A stretch of DNA of 64,000 bases from Culex pipiens pallens (taxonomy: Eukaryota; Arthropoda; Insecta; Diptera; Culicidae). This document shows positions 24,385-36,853 of the stretch, piece by piece. How positions within the stretch are numbered: the first letter of the stretch is position 1; each line of letters begins with the position of its first letter. The translations under genes were made by a program, and so were the position numbers. Under the pieces are notes generated by a model. That model did not search any database. It had not been told where the DNA came from and saw only the letters and a program-made list of their open reading frames with translations. Location of the stretch: NCBI RefSeq assembly GCF_016801865.2, contig NC_068938.1, positions 195,146,429-195,210,428 of the forward strand. The letters are read 5' to 3'.

Positions 24385-27300
24385 ATACAAAAATACAAAA
24401 ATACAAAAATAAAAAAATAAAAAAATACAAAAATACAAAAATACAAAAATACAAAAATACAAAAATACAAAAATACAAAAAAACAAAAATACAAAATTAC
24501 AAAATACAAAAATACAAAAATACAAAAATACAAAAATACAAAAATACAAAAATACAAAAATACAAAAATACAAAAATACAAAAATACAAAAATACAAAAA
24601 TACAAAAATACAAAAATACAAAAATACAAAAATACAAAAATACAAAAATACAAAAATACAAAAATACAAAAATACAAAAATACAAAAATACAAAAATACA
24701 AAAATACAAAAATACAAAAATACAAAAATACAAAAATACAAAAATACAAAAATACAAAAATACAAAAATACAAAAATACAAAAATACAAAAATACAAAAA
24801 TACAAAAATACAAAAATACAAAAATACAAAAATACAAAAATACAAAAATACAAAAATACAAAAATACAAAAATACAAAAATACAAAAATACAAAAATACA
24901 AAAAATACAAAAATACAAAAATACAAAAATACAAAAATACAAAAATACAAAAATACAAAAATACAAAAATACAAAAATACAAAAATACAAAAATACAAAA
25001 ATACAAAAATACAAAAATACAAAAATACAAAAATACAAAAATACAAAATTACAAAAATACAAAAATACAAAAATACAAAATTACAAAAATACAAAAATAC
25101 AAAAATACAAAAATACAAAAATACAAAAATACAAAAATACAAAAATACAAAAATACAAAAATACAAAAATACAAAAATACAAAAATACAAAAATACAAAA
25201 ATACAAAAATACAAAAATACAAAAATACAAAAATACAAAAATACAAAAATACAAAAATACAAAAATACAAAAATACAAAAATACAAAAATACAAAAATAC
25301 AAAAATACAAAAATACAAAAATACAAAAATACAAAAATACAAAAATACAAAAATACAAAAATACAAAAATACAAAAATACAAAAATACAAAAATACAAAA
25401 ATACAAAAATACAAAAATACAAAAATACAAAAATACAAAAATACAAAAATACAAAAATACAAAAATACAAAAATACAAAAATACAAAAATACAAAAATAC
25501 AAAAATACAAAAATAAAAAATACAAAAATACAAAAATACAAAAATACAAAAATACAAAAATACAAAAATACAAAAATACAAAAATACAAAAATACAAAAA
25601 TACAAAAATACAAAAATACAAAAATACAAAAATACAAAAATACAAAAATACAAAAACACAAAAATACAAAAATACAAAAATACAAAAAAATAAAAATACA
25701 AAAATACAAAAATACAAAAATACAAAAATACAAAAATACAAAAATACAAAAAAAAACAAAAATACAAAAATACAAAAATACAAAAATACAAAAATACAAA
25801 AATACAAAAATACAAAAATACAAAAATACAAAAATACAAAAATACAAAAATACAAAAATACAAAAATACAAAAATACAAAAATACAAAAATACAAAAATA
25901 CAAAAATACAAAAATACAAAAATACAAAAATACAAAAATACAAAAACAAAAATACAAAAATACAAAAATACAAAAATACAAAAATACAAAAATACAAAAA
26001 TACAAAAATACAAAAATACAAAAATACAAAAATACAAAAATACAAAAATACAAAAATACAAAATACAAAAATACAAAAATACAAAAATACAAAAATACAA
26101 AAATACAAAAATACAAAAATACAAAAATACAAAAATACAAAAATACAAAAATACAAAAATACAAAAATACAAAAATACAAAAATACAAAAATACAAAAAT
26201 ACAAAAATACAAAAATACAAAAATACAAAAATACAAAAATACAAAAATACAAAAATACAAAAATACAAAAATACAAAAATACAAAAATACAAAAATACAA
26301 AAATACAAAAATACAAAAATACAAAAATACAAAAATACAAAAATACAAAAATACAAAAATACAAAAATACAAAAATACAAAAATACAAAAAATACAAAAA
26401 TACAAAAATACAAAAATACAAAAATACAAAAATACAAAAATACAAAAATACAAAAATACAAAAATACAAAAATACAAAAATACAAAAATACAAAAATACA
26501 AAAATACAAAATACAAAAATACAAAAAATACAAAAATACAAAAATACAAAAATACAAAAATACAAAAATACAAAAATACAAAAATACAAAAATACAAAAA
26601 TACAAAAATACAAAAATACAAAAATACAAAAATACAAAAATACAAAAATACAAAAATACAAAAATACAAAAATACAAAAATACAAAAATACAAAAATACA
26701 AAAATACAAAAATACAAAAATACAAAAATACAAAAATACAAAAATACAAAAATACAAAAATACAAAAATACAAAAATACAAAAATACAAAAATACAAAAA
26801 TACAAAAATACAAAAATACAAAAATACAAAAAAACAAAAATACAAAAATACAAAAATACAAAAATACAAAAATACAAAAATACAAAAATACAAAAATACA
26901 AAAATACAAAAATACAAAAATACAAAAATACAAAAATACAAAAATACAAAAATACAAAAATACAAAAATACAAAAATACAAAAATACAAAAATACAAAAA
27001 TACAAAAATACAAAAATACAAAAATACAAAAATACAAAAATACAAAAATACAAAAATACAAAAATACAAAAATACAAAAATACAAAAATACAAAAATACA
27101 AAAATACAAAAATACAAAAATACAAAAATACAAAAATACAAAAATACAAAAATACAAAAATACAAAAATACAAAAATACAAAAATACAAAAATACAAAAA
27201 ACAAAAATACAAAAATACAAAAATACAAAAATACAAAAATACAAAAATACAAAAATACAAAAATACAAAAATACAAAAATACAAAAAATACAAAAATACA

Positions 27301-27810
27301 AAAAATACAAAAATACAAAAATACAAAAATACAAAAATACAAAAATACAAAAATACAAAAATACAAAAATACAAAAATACAAAAATACAAAAATAAAAAA
27401 ATACAAAAAATACAAAAATACAAAAATACAAAAATACAAAAATACAAAAATACAAAAATACAAAAATACAAAAATACAAAAATACAAAAATACAAAAATA
27501 CAAAAATACAAAAATACAAAAAAACAAAAATACAAAAATACAAAAATACAAAAATACAAAAATACAAAAATACAAAAATACAAAAATACAAAAATACAAA
27601 AATACAAAAATACAAAAATACAAAAATACAAAAATACAAAAATACAAAAATACAAAAATACAAAAATACAAAAATACAAAAATACAAAAATACAAAAATA
27701 CAAAAATACAAAAATACAAAAATACAAAAATACAAAAATACAAAAATACAAAAATACAAAAATACAAAAATACAAAAATACAAAAATACAAAAATACAAA
27801 AAAACAAAAA
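24385..27810. repeat. octanucleotide array (TACAAAAA)n, about 3.4 kb
   Basis: About 425 tandem copies of TACAAAAA, broken by occasional 7-mers, 9-mers and single-base variants (for example TTACAAAA, AAAAACA). The unit contains no stop codon in any of the six frames. Apparent minus-strand proteins of 1230, 921 and 918 residues made of FLYFCIFV repeats are therefore artefacts of the repeat. The array begins about 370 bp beyond the start codon of LRR-2, on its promoter side. Confidence 0.97.
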
Positions 27811-27975
27811 CCATATCCCAAAATTAAAAAAAAGCAAGTTAAGTCATTTTTTCTTTTTCTTTAAGAATAACTCATTCAAAAAATTAATTTACATTTAATT
27901 TGATTATTCTTACCACGATGATCAATGCACCCTAACAAAGCATCTCTTAACTCGCCAGCCGGCCGGCATTAGAAA
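27811..27975. other. unique spacer between two arrays
   Basis: 165 bp of non-repetitive AT-rich DNA, ending in GCCAGCCGGCCGGC, between the octanucleotide and nonanucleotide arrays. Confidence 0.5.
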
Positions 27976-28334
27976 CAACAAAAAATAACACAAATAATAC
28001 AAATAATACAAATAACACAAATAATACAAATAATAAAAAAAAACACAAATAATACAAATAATACAAATTATACAAATAATTCAAATAATACAAATAATAC
28101 AAATAAGACAAATAAGACAAATAACACAAATAATACAAATAATACAAAAAAATACAAATAATAAAAATAATAAAAATAATACAAATAATACAAATAATAC
28201 AAATAATACAAATAATATAAATAATACAAATAATACAAATAATACAAATAATACAAATAATACAAATAATACAAATAATACAAATAATACAAATAATACA
28301 AATAATACAAATAATACAAATAATACAAATAAAA
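27976..28334. repeat. nonanucleotide array (ACAAATAAT)n
   Basis: About 39 copies of ACAAATAAT with some variants (ACAAATAAG, AAAAATAAT). A 9-nt period keeps the frame, so the minus strand reads as (LYY)n. That frame is not a gene. Confidence 0.95.
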
Positions 28335-29690
28335 CATTTGGAAACTCTGCGATTATTTACTTTGAACTACAACACAACATTGGAACAATCTACTAACTTT
28401 CACGACACTTCCCCTAACGTCCAAAGTCATCTTTCCATAAGTCAGTCACGTGAGTAGCTAGACATGTGGTTGAGTCGTCACGTGAGTAATCACCTGAAAA
28501 ACTCTTACGTGAACAACTCCGTTACCAGTCACGTGGACAGTCACAGGTTGCCGAAAAACCCAAAAATCATGCATTCCATTGAAACAAAATTAGAAACAAT
28601 TCAACTACTAAGACAGGATGCGTATAGAGATATCCATGCGCGAGAGTATGTTAGTTTGTTTACACACCAGAACCACGTGCTTGAAGTTTCAGCCAATCAC
28701 AATGGATCAAATTCAAAACAATACTCCTGGCGAGCCTCTGCTGCTGGAATAGGGTCAAGTACTCGGTCGGTCAGTGACAAAAAAAAGTAAACTAGAATAT
28801 AGATTTTTTATTATTTTGAAGTGTGCTCTAACAATTGAAAATATATTTTGCATTTTTCTATTCATTTTTTTTTTTTGACTTGTGCTTGAGAAGGAAAAAT
28901 TGCTCAGCAAAAGAGATGATAATGGGCTTTGGTCTTTTTGAGACATCTCTAAATTTCATTAGCATACGATACATTATTGCGCAATGTATTTTCAATATGT
29001 TAGTAAAAATCCAGAGTTTTTTTTGAAAAGGACCAATAAACTATTGTCTTTCATATGTTTATAGGACCTAATCAAAAAAAAAACTCTAGAAATGTTGATG
29101 AAAAAATATCAACTTTCTAACATTTATTTTCATAATAGAGAGCACAAATGTGAAGTATACCCTCCTTTGTCCTCGCTTTGTGCTGGCCGTGTGCAGCAGC
29201 AGCAGCCAAGAATGGTGCGCTGTTGCCATTTTTGCGCTGCGCAACTGAATCGCTTGTTGCAATTGTGTTGCATTATTTCAGAATATTCAAAAAAATATTG
29301 TAAAATCACGAATTATTAAAAAAATGTGTACTAAACCAATAAAGGTTAAAAGGTATTTCAATCAACCATCTTCAAATCACTCTACAGAACAATCCAACCA
29401 CCTCAAAACGTTGCACGACATTTCTGCGTAATGTCGCATGCAACAACATAACTTCCCCGGCTGATGTGAGCCCTTAAACAAAAAAAAATGCCGTTGGCAT
29501 CACATGAATTAGCTTGTCACGAAGCAACGTTGAATGTAACACTCAAAGACTTCCCGTCAACCCACAACCACAAAATACAAAAGTAATAAAAGGAACTCAT
29601 CAACCCTCAACTAGAACTAGTTAAACTGGTTGGCGCTGTCACTTAATTAGAAATTTGCATTTGACGTGTGATCACGTTTGATCTATTTTT
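28335..29690. other. intergenic with a CACGTG cluster
   Basis: Four CACGTG palindromes lie at 28447, 28479, 28530 and 28674, with a CACCTG at 28491. The rest is AT-rich and no gene was recognised. The open frame at 28464-28790 shows no family features. Confidence 0.35.
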
Positions 29691-30348
29691 TTTCTGGTGA
29701 TATTTAAACAAATTAATCATGGGCTATCAAGGGTTAACGCGTCCAAAAACCGATGCGTTCGCGTCTCTGCCCAATCTGCAATACCCATTACGGAGATCTC
29801 CAGCTCGGTGAAGTCATCACTGTGTACCCAACACTGCTTGTACTGTCTAACTCGAAATTCAAACTCAATTTCATTCAGTTCAGTTTAGTTCCACGCCATC
29901 AAGCACCAACACCCACCTCCACAGCACTGCTCGACGTCAAGCGCCACTAATAAGGGCTATACCTGCGCCGCAAAACTAGGTTCTGCGACTAGAATCTAGT
30001 TGGCCTTGAAAACCGCGACGCCGCAACTGTAGGTACTGTGCAGCGACGACGCCGCTGGTTATCATGGCGCGTCGCAGTCGCGCGTCGTGGCCAGCTGTGA
30101 TCGGTCGGTAGTCAATGGAAGGTTGAGGTGTTTGCGCGCGCACGCGATTTTGTGGGATCGGTTAAGGTGCAAGTCAATGAAGATGCTGTGCGAAACGAGT
30201 TAAGGTGCCGGAGAACGTGCGCGGAATGTTGTTGTCGTGGGATTGTTTTGGATTCTTTGTGATCGGTTTATTTGTGGAAGAGAATCGATGTGAGTTTGCA
30301 GATAGTGAAGATTGTGTTCTGAAAGGTTAGGATTTATTTGCAATTAAT
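29691..30348. promoter_or_regulatory. GC/CpG-rich island, possible plus-strand promoter
   Basis: From about 29940 to 30290 the DNA is rich in CG steps (GCGACGACGCCGC, GGCGCGTCGCAGTCGCGCG), unlike its neighbours. A donor-like GAT|GTGAGT sits at 30288-30295. This could be a non-coding first exon and promoter of a plus-strand gene. No coding exon was found for it. It abuts the 3' end of FREP-D, whose poly(A) signal (AATAAA, minus strand) is at 30338-30333. Confidence 0.3.
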
Positions 30349-31191
30349 TCAAACTACAGCTCGAATCATCATCCGGGAGCGTTTAAGACTGTAGTGGCCC
30401 GATCTAAACGAGGGCCACAGCATTCCCGTCATGTAAGTACCTTGCATGTGCCGTCCATTCAAGTTGCTAAAACAAAAGAATGCGTTAGAACATCTACCAA
30501 ATCTCAAAGCTTAGGCTATACCTGTGAGCACAACTCTTGTACCACCAAGCTCCATACATAAGAACAGCGCAATTTCCCCCATACAAATCGTTGTCGTTAT
30601 CAAAAGTGCTAAACTTCATACCAAGATCATAATTCGTGAGTGAATCTCCAGCACTTCCACTAAAGTTTCCCAAATTCCTCAGCATGTATCCTTCTTCAGG
30701 TCCAGCTACCAAAAAGTAACTATACCGAGCAATCGCCCGAACACCATCCCAATCCTCCACAATCACATGCAGCTCGTACCGTCTCGAGTAAGTCAGTTCG
30801 TGAATCTTCCCCAACCCCAGCCACATTTCCCCCTCCAAGTCACCAAAGCCACGCTCGTAATCGTTCCAACCGCGGTAGAAGTGAACCGATCCATCGTAGC
30901 GGTTCTGAACGACGATCCAGCCTCCACCCTCGTACTCCTGGTCACAGAACACCTCGATCGGGTCGCGAAATCCTGGTTGAGGGTGGATCAGCTGGACTCC
31001 AGAGTGCGGATTTGTGGTTTTTGAGCAGGTTCTGGGTAGGGATCGCTTGCGTGTAGTTCTGATATGATAAAAATTATGATAAAGTTGTTTTTTTCTTTGG
31101 AATTTACATACTTTTCAATTTGCTCATCGGCACATAAAATTTTACAAGTTATAAAACAACATAATAATTTCAGAAGCTGGTTTAATATCGT
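30349..31191 (-). CDS. FREP-D: secreted fibrinogen-related protein, start codon ACG
   Basis: Three exons on the minus strand: 31191-31112 (80 nt), 31058-30522 (537 nt) and 30466-30349 (118 nt). Introns are 53 and 55 nt. The coding frame is open to TGA. The domain reads VFCDQEYEGGGWIVVQNRYD, then ELTYSRRYELHV, then calcium site DNDND, then GAWWYKSC and a C-terminal SRMMIRAVV. Fibrinogen domains of this type bind acetylated sugars or microbial surfaces. Exon 1 encodes a signal-like stretch (LLKLLCCFITCKILC) that aligns without gaps to exon 1 of FREP-B, including LLK at positions 6-8. Its first codon is ACG where FREP-B has ATG, and a stop lies four codons upstream. The gene is therefore either start-lost, initiates at a non-AUG codon, or has an unseen upstream exon. 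The poly(A) signal is only about 11 nt past the stop. Confidence 0.8.
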
Positions 31192-32699
31192 TTTTCGTTT
31201 CTTTTATCAGGATGATTCCGTTGCAACTAAGTTTGAGGTAGCTTTCTGTTTGTATCGTGGAGTAGAAATTATAATTGATTGATGCATGTAAAGCTGTCCC
31301 GAGTCTGTTCTAACCGAAACCAAACAGAAAAATCAAAATATTTTACTCCAACATGGTTAAAACTGCTGTCCCAATTCGCCCCATATGTCCCGATTGACCC
31401 CAGTTTACGGTACCCTAATGTTCTTTTTGAATCTGCAATAACCCAGAAAGCATTTTTTATACATTTAGAACAAACCAATTTAAAAATTACGTGTTATTTG
31501 TATCTTTGCAGGTTTGATTTTTAGAGTGTATGTATCAATGTTGTAGAAAGTTGTAGAACAGACAAAAACAAAAAAAATATAAACATAAAGAGTTAGCATG
31601 AATTCTTCAGAAGTTAAACTGGTGTAAATTTTATTTAAATTTGTTGTCCGTCGGCTCTAATCGAGGTCGAGGGGTGAGCAAAAAAAATTAAAACATGATT
31701 TTCAAAAATTTTAGGCGCATTGTATCACAAAATTCGTTATACATCATTACAGTTAATCTACCATCAAACAATTTCAAAATATCAATTAATTTATGAAAAT
31801 ATTTTTTCCACAGCCTATCGTCTATGGTCCAAAATTTGTAAAGAGATGAAAAATTTTTATCTGATTTAAAATACATAAATAAGCATTGTGCAATTTATTC
31901 TGTAAGTTTTCATCAGACTTACCTTTTGACGGGTGCGACAACGGTTTGCTATGATACCGGTTTTTCTATGCGCACCATTTCTCGTCACGACCCAAACCCG
32001 ACACAACTCGGTAGCTTGATCGGTGCACCAAACCGAAGTTTGGTGTGACGGCGGTGTGGATCGGGTACACAAAACTGACATGGTTTCTGCGCCTACCACA
32101 CGGGAAAAGTTTGGAACTCTTGATGCCTAGCAAGCCAACCGAATCCAACAGTTCTTAATGGTGTGGTTGTCAAAGGCAGTGCAATAATAAGATGAAGGTT
32201 CTTGGTTCGATTCTCGAATTTTTTTATTTTATTTTTTGAATGTTTTTTATTTGTTTAGAATAATTCGTTAGAAATAGAATTTCGTAGTGTCATGTAATAT
32301 AAACTTAAACTTCTCGTGCATATAATCCTGAAATAGGCATTTTCACTTAAACCTGCCTGCATAATATGGAATGTTTTCTCTATTCCACTACAAAAATCCA
32401 TTCAATTTTCTGACTCTTTGACTAAAGCGTCGCAGGTTCGAAGAAGTTACTTAAAAAATGTATATAATCAGTAATTTTGACAGCAAATATTGAAAAAAAA
32501 ATCCTCAAAAATATTTGTACTCAGGATTGAACCAGGAACCTCGTGGTTAAAAGACGGAGACAACAACCGCCACGCCATCCCGAAGTTGTGAATGATGGCT
32601 GGCAAACCTCAATCAAAACAATGTCGCCTCCGGTTTACTTGGATCAACCATATGTTGAGTTGCATCCTTGGTATACAGTTTGGGTGCACCGGTGGTGTA
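31192..32699. other. repeat-rich DNA upstream of FREP-D
   Basis: No second signal-peptide exon was found. At 32155-32215 a tRNA-like block ends in GGTTCTTGGTTCGATTCTCG (B-box like), and a related block occurs at 37229-37300. A GC-richer part (31925-32100) contains a strong minus-strand donor-like CAAAAG|GTAAGT at about 31926-31916 that could not be attached to a coding exon. Confidence 0.35.
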
Positions 32700-33342
32700 C
32701 AGTCATCCCTCATATTCGGAACAGTTTACAGATCGGCCAATGTTCAGAAAATCATAGAAAATCGATAATTGAACTTAATGATTCGCATTCACCTTCATTT
32801 GAAAGCTTTTCTTGCGATCTTTCGATTGCTATATCAAACAACTGCAAATTTTAACTTTTATATGAAGTTTTTGAAGAAAAACTTTGACCCTTGAAATCCA
32901 CAAATTCGGAACACTTTTTTCTTACGGATGTAAACAAACTTTGGTTCTCTCCATGAGTACACATTTTTTACAAAATAATGACTTCACGCACTGAAACCAA
33001 CAAAACTCAAGCTTAGTTATGTTTTATGAATGGTCTGATAACTTTTTTGTAAAAATATCAGTTAAATTCAGGTGTTTCACAATTGTGGGAGGCACAATAA
33101 CATCCCACAATCATGGAACAGGCAATTTGGAGGCAGAGTTTTGCCGCTCTGGATAAAGTATGTTTGGAATGGGGTTTTTTGTTCAAAAAGTACTACTTTT
33201 ACTAGTGAAATAGCAAGAGAATGTTCAAATTAAGGTCCTAAAAATAGTAGGGTCGACACAAAAGCTGAATTTGGCATGTTATTGACAAATCACCATAAAA
33301 GTGTTCCGAATTTGTGGGTGTTCCGAATATGTGGGATGACTG
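32700..33342. mobile_element. Tc1/mariner-like MITE (643 bp, TA target)
   Basis: Left end CAGTCATCCCTCATATTCGG and right end, inverted, CAGTCATCCCACATATTCGG. TA lies on both sides (32698-32699 and 33343-33344). The interior repeats CCGAATTTGTGG-like words and has no transposase frame. Confidence 0.8.
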
Positions 33343-35827
33343 TACCAAGGTGCTTTCGGTACAGTTGCTATGGTGTGACAATAAACAGCTTGGTTTGGTT
33401 TCTAGAGTGACACGAAAACCGCACCACGGCGCACCAGGTCTTGGTGTTCAGTGAAGCCTGGTTTTCATAAAAAAAAATAATGAAATTTTTTTTGTCATTA
33501 ATACTTTTTTTGCCCCTGATATTTTTAGAGAAATTCAATCATCAATATTTAGATTTTTTGTAAAATTCCAACGAACAGTACCGTAAAAGGGTTCTTTTTC
33601 AGTTTAAAACACTTTTTTCATTTAAATGTAAAATCCTTGGCTTGTAATTTTTTTAATCCATGGCTTGGCGAAAACAATACTTCACTTGAAACTAAAACAT
33701 AAAAATTGACCCATTTTGTTCACTAAAACTTATCAAAAAATAAAAAAATTAATCGAAGAGTGTATTGTTTTTCAAAATGGACTTTTCATGATATAAAGTA
33801 ATAAAAAAATGCGTATTTTTTTTTGTTTTCTAAATATTTCTTATCGTAGGAAATCAACAACTTAGCTGAAGACAAAAAATCGATCAGAAAATCCCGAATT
33901 TGGGGGAAACGAATTTTGAAAAGTTCTGATGTATTTTTGAGGATTTTTGTTGGGGAAATACTTTTTTTTTAAACTTCATCATCCCGGTTTGAGAATCGAA
34001 CTCACGACCTCTGGATTGGAAATCCAGCACGCCGCTAGTCGAAACCCATTGGGGGTTACCGTAGGTGTGACAAGATGTGACGAAGGCAGCCGGACCCTAA
34101 GATGACAGTTTTCGTGAGTTGCCCGTATTCACCGACAGATGGCCAGTGGGCCTCGTCTGATCCGCCCATTAATTACGCAACTCAAAATTTGCATGGGAAT
34201 GTTTTTTTTCGCGACGGCTTTCGCGGCACGCTCCTTTCAACTGTTCTAGACTAATATTTGGACAAGGCGTATCTCTAAACAAGTTTTTTACAAAAATAAT
34301 TCCAAACTGCTTATTTTTTCGTTTTAAACCGAAACAAGAAAAAAAACTATATTAATTTAAACTATTCGCCATTTTCAAAAAATTGGCTAGATAATATCAA
34401 AGGCCGCCATCTTAGGCCTACTGGGCCCACAAAAAGAGGTAAGCTCAGTTTGTATGGGAGCTGTCAACATGCTCCCGGGCTGGACGAAGGAGGGAGAGGA
34501 GGTTTGCGAGACTGTGACGTCACACTAGGTTTTTTTATGATTGCATAATATTAAATCGAAATGTACACAATTAAATTAAATCCTCTTTTCTAAATTTGTT
34601 TGCGTACTATTATTGAGAAGTATCACATTATAATTGATTATATAGTCTCATTTGTTTTTTATTCAGCTGAAACTTGGGTTTTTTGCAAATTCTTGCTCGA
34701 TGAAAATAAATGCTTCGTAAGCAGGGTGTTCATAAGAAAAATGCTATAAATTATATTAGGTACAAAGCTGTGAAAAACAGTTTTCAAGATTTTTTTATAC
34801 TTGAATGTTATTCCCGGTCTTCTAAGTTTTAAAAGATACAAAACTATTTTTTATATCGCAATTTTATTCTTAAAAATGAATAATTAGACAATTTTTTCTT
34901 CATATTAAAATTGGCAAAAATACCAAAATTATGAGAGTTTTAAGAAATAAAACTATCAAAAAACCCATCAAAAACAAAGGGGGGGTCTGGCAAAATGTGA
35001 CGTTCTTTTTGAGGGGGGGGGGGTCAACCTTACGTGACAAAGTGTGACATAAGGGTGAGGGGGGGACTAATTTTGGCCGATTTTTGCGTGACATACTTTA
35101 TGGATGACGCCTAGAGACCAGGTCAATTTGTTGACCTTAATTCGGGATCAGCGACCCAGTGTCGTCTTCATCTACCGGTTTCCCCAATAAAAGCATCAAA
35201 ATGTACACTGCGATTTTCCGTGATTTTTGTAACCGCGGGTAATCGAACGCCTTAGAGCTGATAATTGGCGTAAGAGTCTCTATGGGCATGCCCTACAAGG
35301 GGAACCACATCAATACTTGATCTGAAATATTTTCGAAATCCATTAAGGCAGCCTAATGGTTAGCCCCAAAATTTGTATGGAAAATCAATGAATTTGGTCC
35401 TAAGGAATAGAGGGAAAAAGTTTCATCCAAATCAAAAAATTCAAAAATCAAAATCAGATTTTGTTGAGAAACTCTAGAGAACTGCAATAAATATATCAAT
35501 CGAACTAAAAGTGAATGCTTCTCTATAGAAGTATCCTAAATAGACCATGCTTTTCATAAAATTTTTGTTTCGGAGCAGGCCATGCTTTTCATAAAGATTT
35601 TGGTGAGTAGTGAGCAACCAATCGCAGGTTGCTTTAGAACCTTATTCGATCAGCGCTGAGTGGGTCGTTATTGCTCAATGAACTGCAAATTTAATCATGA
35701 TAATAAATTTGGTGTTGGTCATGTTAACAGTTGACAAGCAAAGCGATCCATCAAAATCCGACAAGAAGAAGCTTGAATCGGCTAAAAAGTGGCATGATTT
35801 AGTTATGAAGAGTTTATTGTTTTTACC
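33343..35827. other. repeat-rich intergenic DNA before FREP-B
   Basis: Contains dispersed repeat C (about 33430-33700). On the minus strand there is a tRNA-like stretch at about 34045-33985 (CTGGATTTCCAATCCAG stem-loop then GAGTTCGATTCTC), probably SINE debris. The end of another MITE lies at 35065-35111 (inverted GGCGTCATCCATAAAGTATG). A TGACGTCA palindrome sits at 34515. No TATA box was seen before FREP-B. Confidence 0.4.
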
Positions 35828-36697
35828 ATGCGGTTGGGAACGTTACTGAAAGGTTTACTTCTAACTACAATTGTGGCATGTGTATTCGCTGTACAGTTTG
35901 ATGAAAGGTGGTAGAATTTTTGAACTTTGTTTACAAAGATCGAATTGCAACAGTATTTTATTCAATTTTCAGACAAAATGTAAAAAATAGTTCCACCTCA
36001 AGTTTGCCCCAAACATGCTCACTGTTGACCAATCGTAACTCAGGAATTCAGCTGATCCACCCCCAACCAGGTTTCCGGGAACCATTCGAGGTGTTCTGTG
36101 ACCAGGAGTACGAGGGTGGAGGCTGGATCGTGATTCAGAATCGCTACGATGGATCGGTTCATTTCTACCGCGATTGGGATGAATACGAGCGTGGATTTGG
36201 AAATTTGAATCGTGAATTTTGGCTGGGGTTGAGGAAGATTCACGAACTGACTTACTCGAGACGGTACGAGCTGCATGTGATTTTGGAGGATTGGGATGGA
36301 ATCCGTGCGGTTGCACGGTACAGTGACTTTTTGATGGCTGGACCCAAAGAAATGTACGAGTTGAGAAGTTTGGGATCATTTAGTGGAAGTGCTGGAGATT
36401 CTTTAAGTTACCATTTGGGTATGAAGTTTACCACTTTCGATGTAGATAATGATGAGTGGGATGGAAATTGTGCCAGCTTCACATACGGTGCATGGTGGTA
36501 TAGAAATTGCTACAGCAGGTAATGTTTCACCTTTTTGTTGTTTTGCCAAACATTTTTTAATCTCTGTTTGATATTTTAGCAACTTGAACGGACGACACAT
36601 GCAAGGCCTTAATAAAACCGGAATGACTTGGGCTGCATTTAGACCAAACTATTACAGTCTGAAAGTCTCACGAATGCTGATTCGTGTTGTAGATTAA
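35828..36697 (+). CDS. FREP-B: secreted fibrinogen-related protein, intact
   Basis: Exons 35828-35907, 35973-36518 and 36580-36697 encode 247 residues. Introns are 65 and 61 nt, both phase 2. Exon 1 is a signal peptide (MRLGTLLKGLLLTTIVACVF). After a short serine-rich linker, the fibrinogen C-terminal domain runs to the end. Cys42 and Cys69 (VFCD) form the first expected pair and Cys193 and Cys206 the second. D183, D185 and D187 (DVDNDEW) are the calcium site. GAWWY and SNLNG mark the ligand-site region. There is no collagen or coiled-coil stalk, as is usual for short mosquito FREPs. These are haemolymph lectin-like proteins binding microbial surface sugars; the ligand here is unknown. AATAAA is at 36718-36723. 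The gene is convergent with FREP-C, with 156 bp between them. Confidence 0.92.
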
Positions 36698-36717
36698 ATG
36701 GATAAGCGTTTTCAAGA

Positions 36718-36723
36718 AATAAA
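36718..36723 (+). terminator. poly(A) signal of FREP-B
   Basis: AATAAA 21 nt past the TAA. The opposing FREP-C signal (AATAAA on the minus strand, 36776-36771) lies about 50 bp away, so the two 3' UTRs nearly meet. Confidence 0.6.
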
Positions 36724-36853
36724 GAAAAAATAAAACAATGTTTTAAGAAATGTATATATAATTATACTTTTTTATTTCTTTTCAACTAAAAGGAAGAGAA
36801 GAAAAAAATCGAAGGTCTATTAAAAAAATGTTTATGTCTTTGATTTTGACAAT

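Noticed and set aside
24129..27837. Minus-strand frames of 1230, 921 and 918 residues
   Set aside because: They are translations of the (TACAAAAA)n array, which has no stop codon in any frame. Periodic FLYFCIFV sequence is not a protein family.
27947..28337. Minus-strand (LYY)n reading frames
   Set aside because: Produced by the 9-nt ACAAATAAT array, whose period is a multiple of three.
28464..28790. Open frame of 108 residues
   Set aside because: No start context, domain or splice support; composition resembles intergenic DNA around the E-box cluster.
33985..34045. tRNA gene on the minus strand
   Set aside because: The anticodon-like and T-arm-like parts are present, but no matching acceptor stem or good A-box was found. 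It is probably SINE debris.
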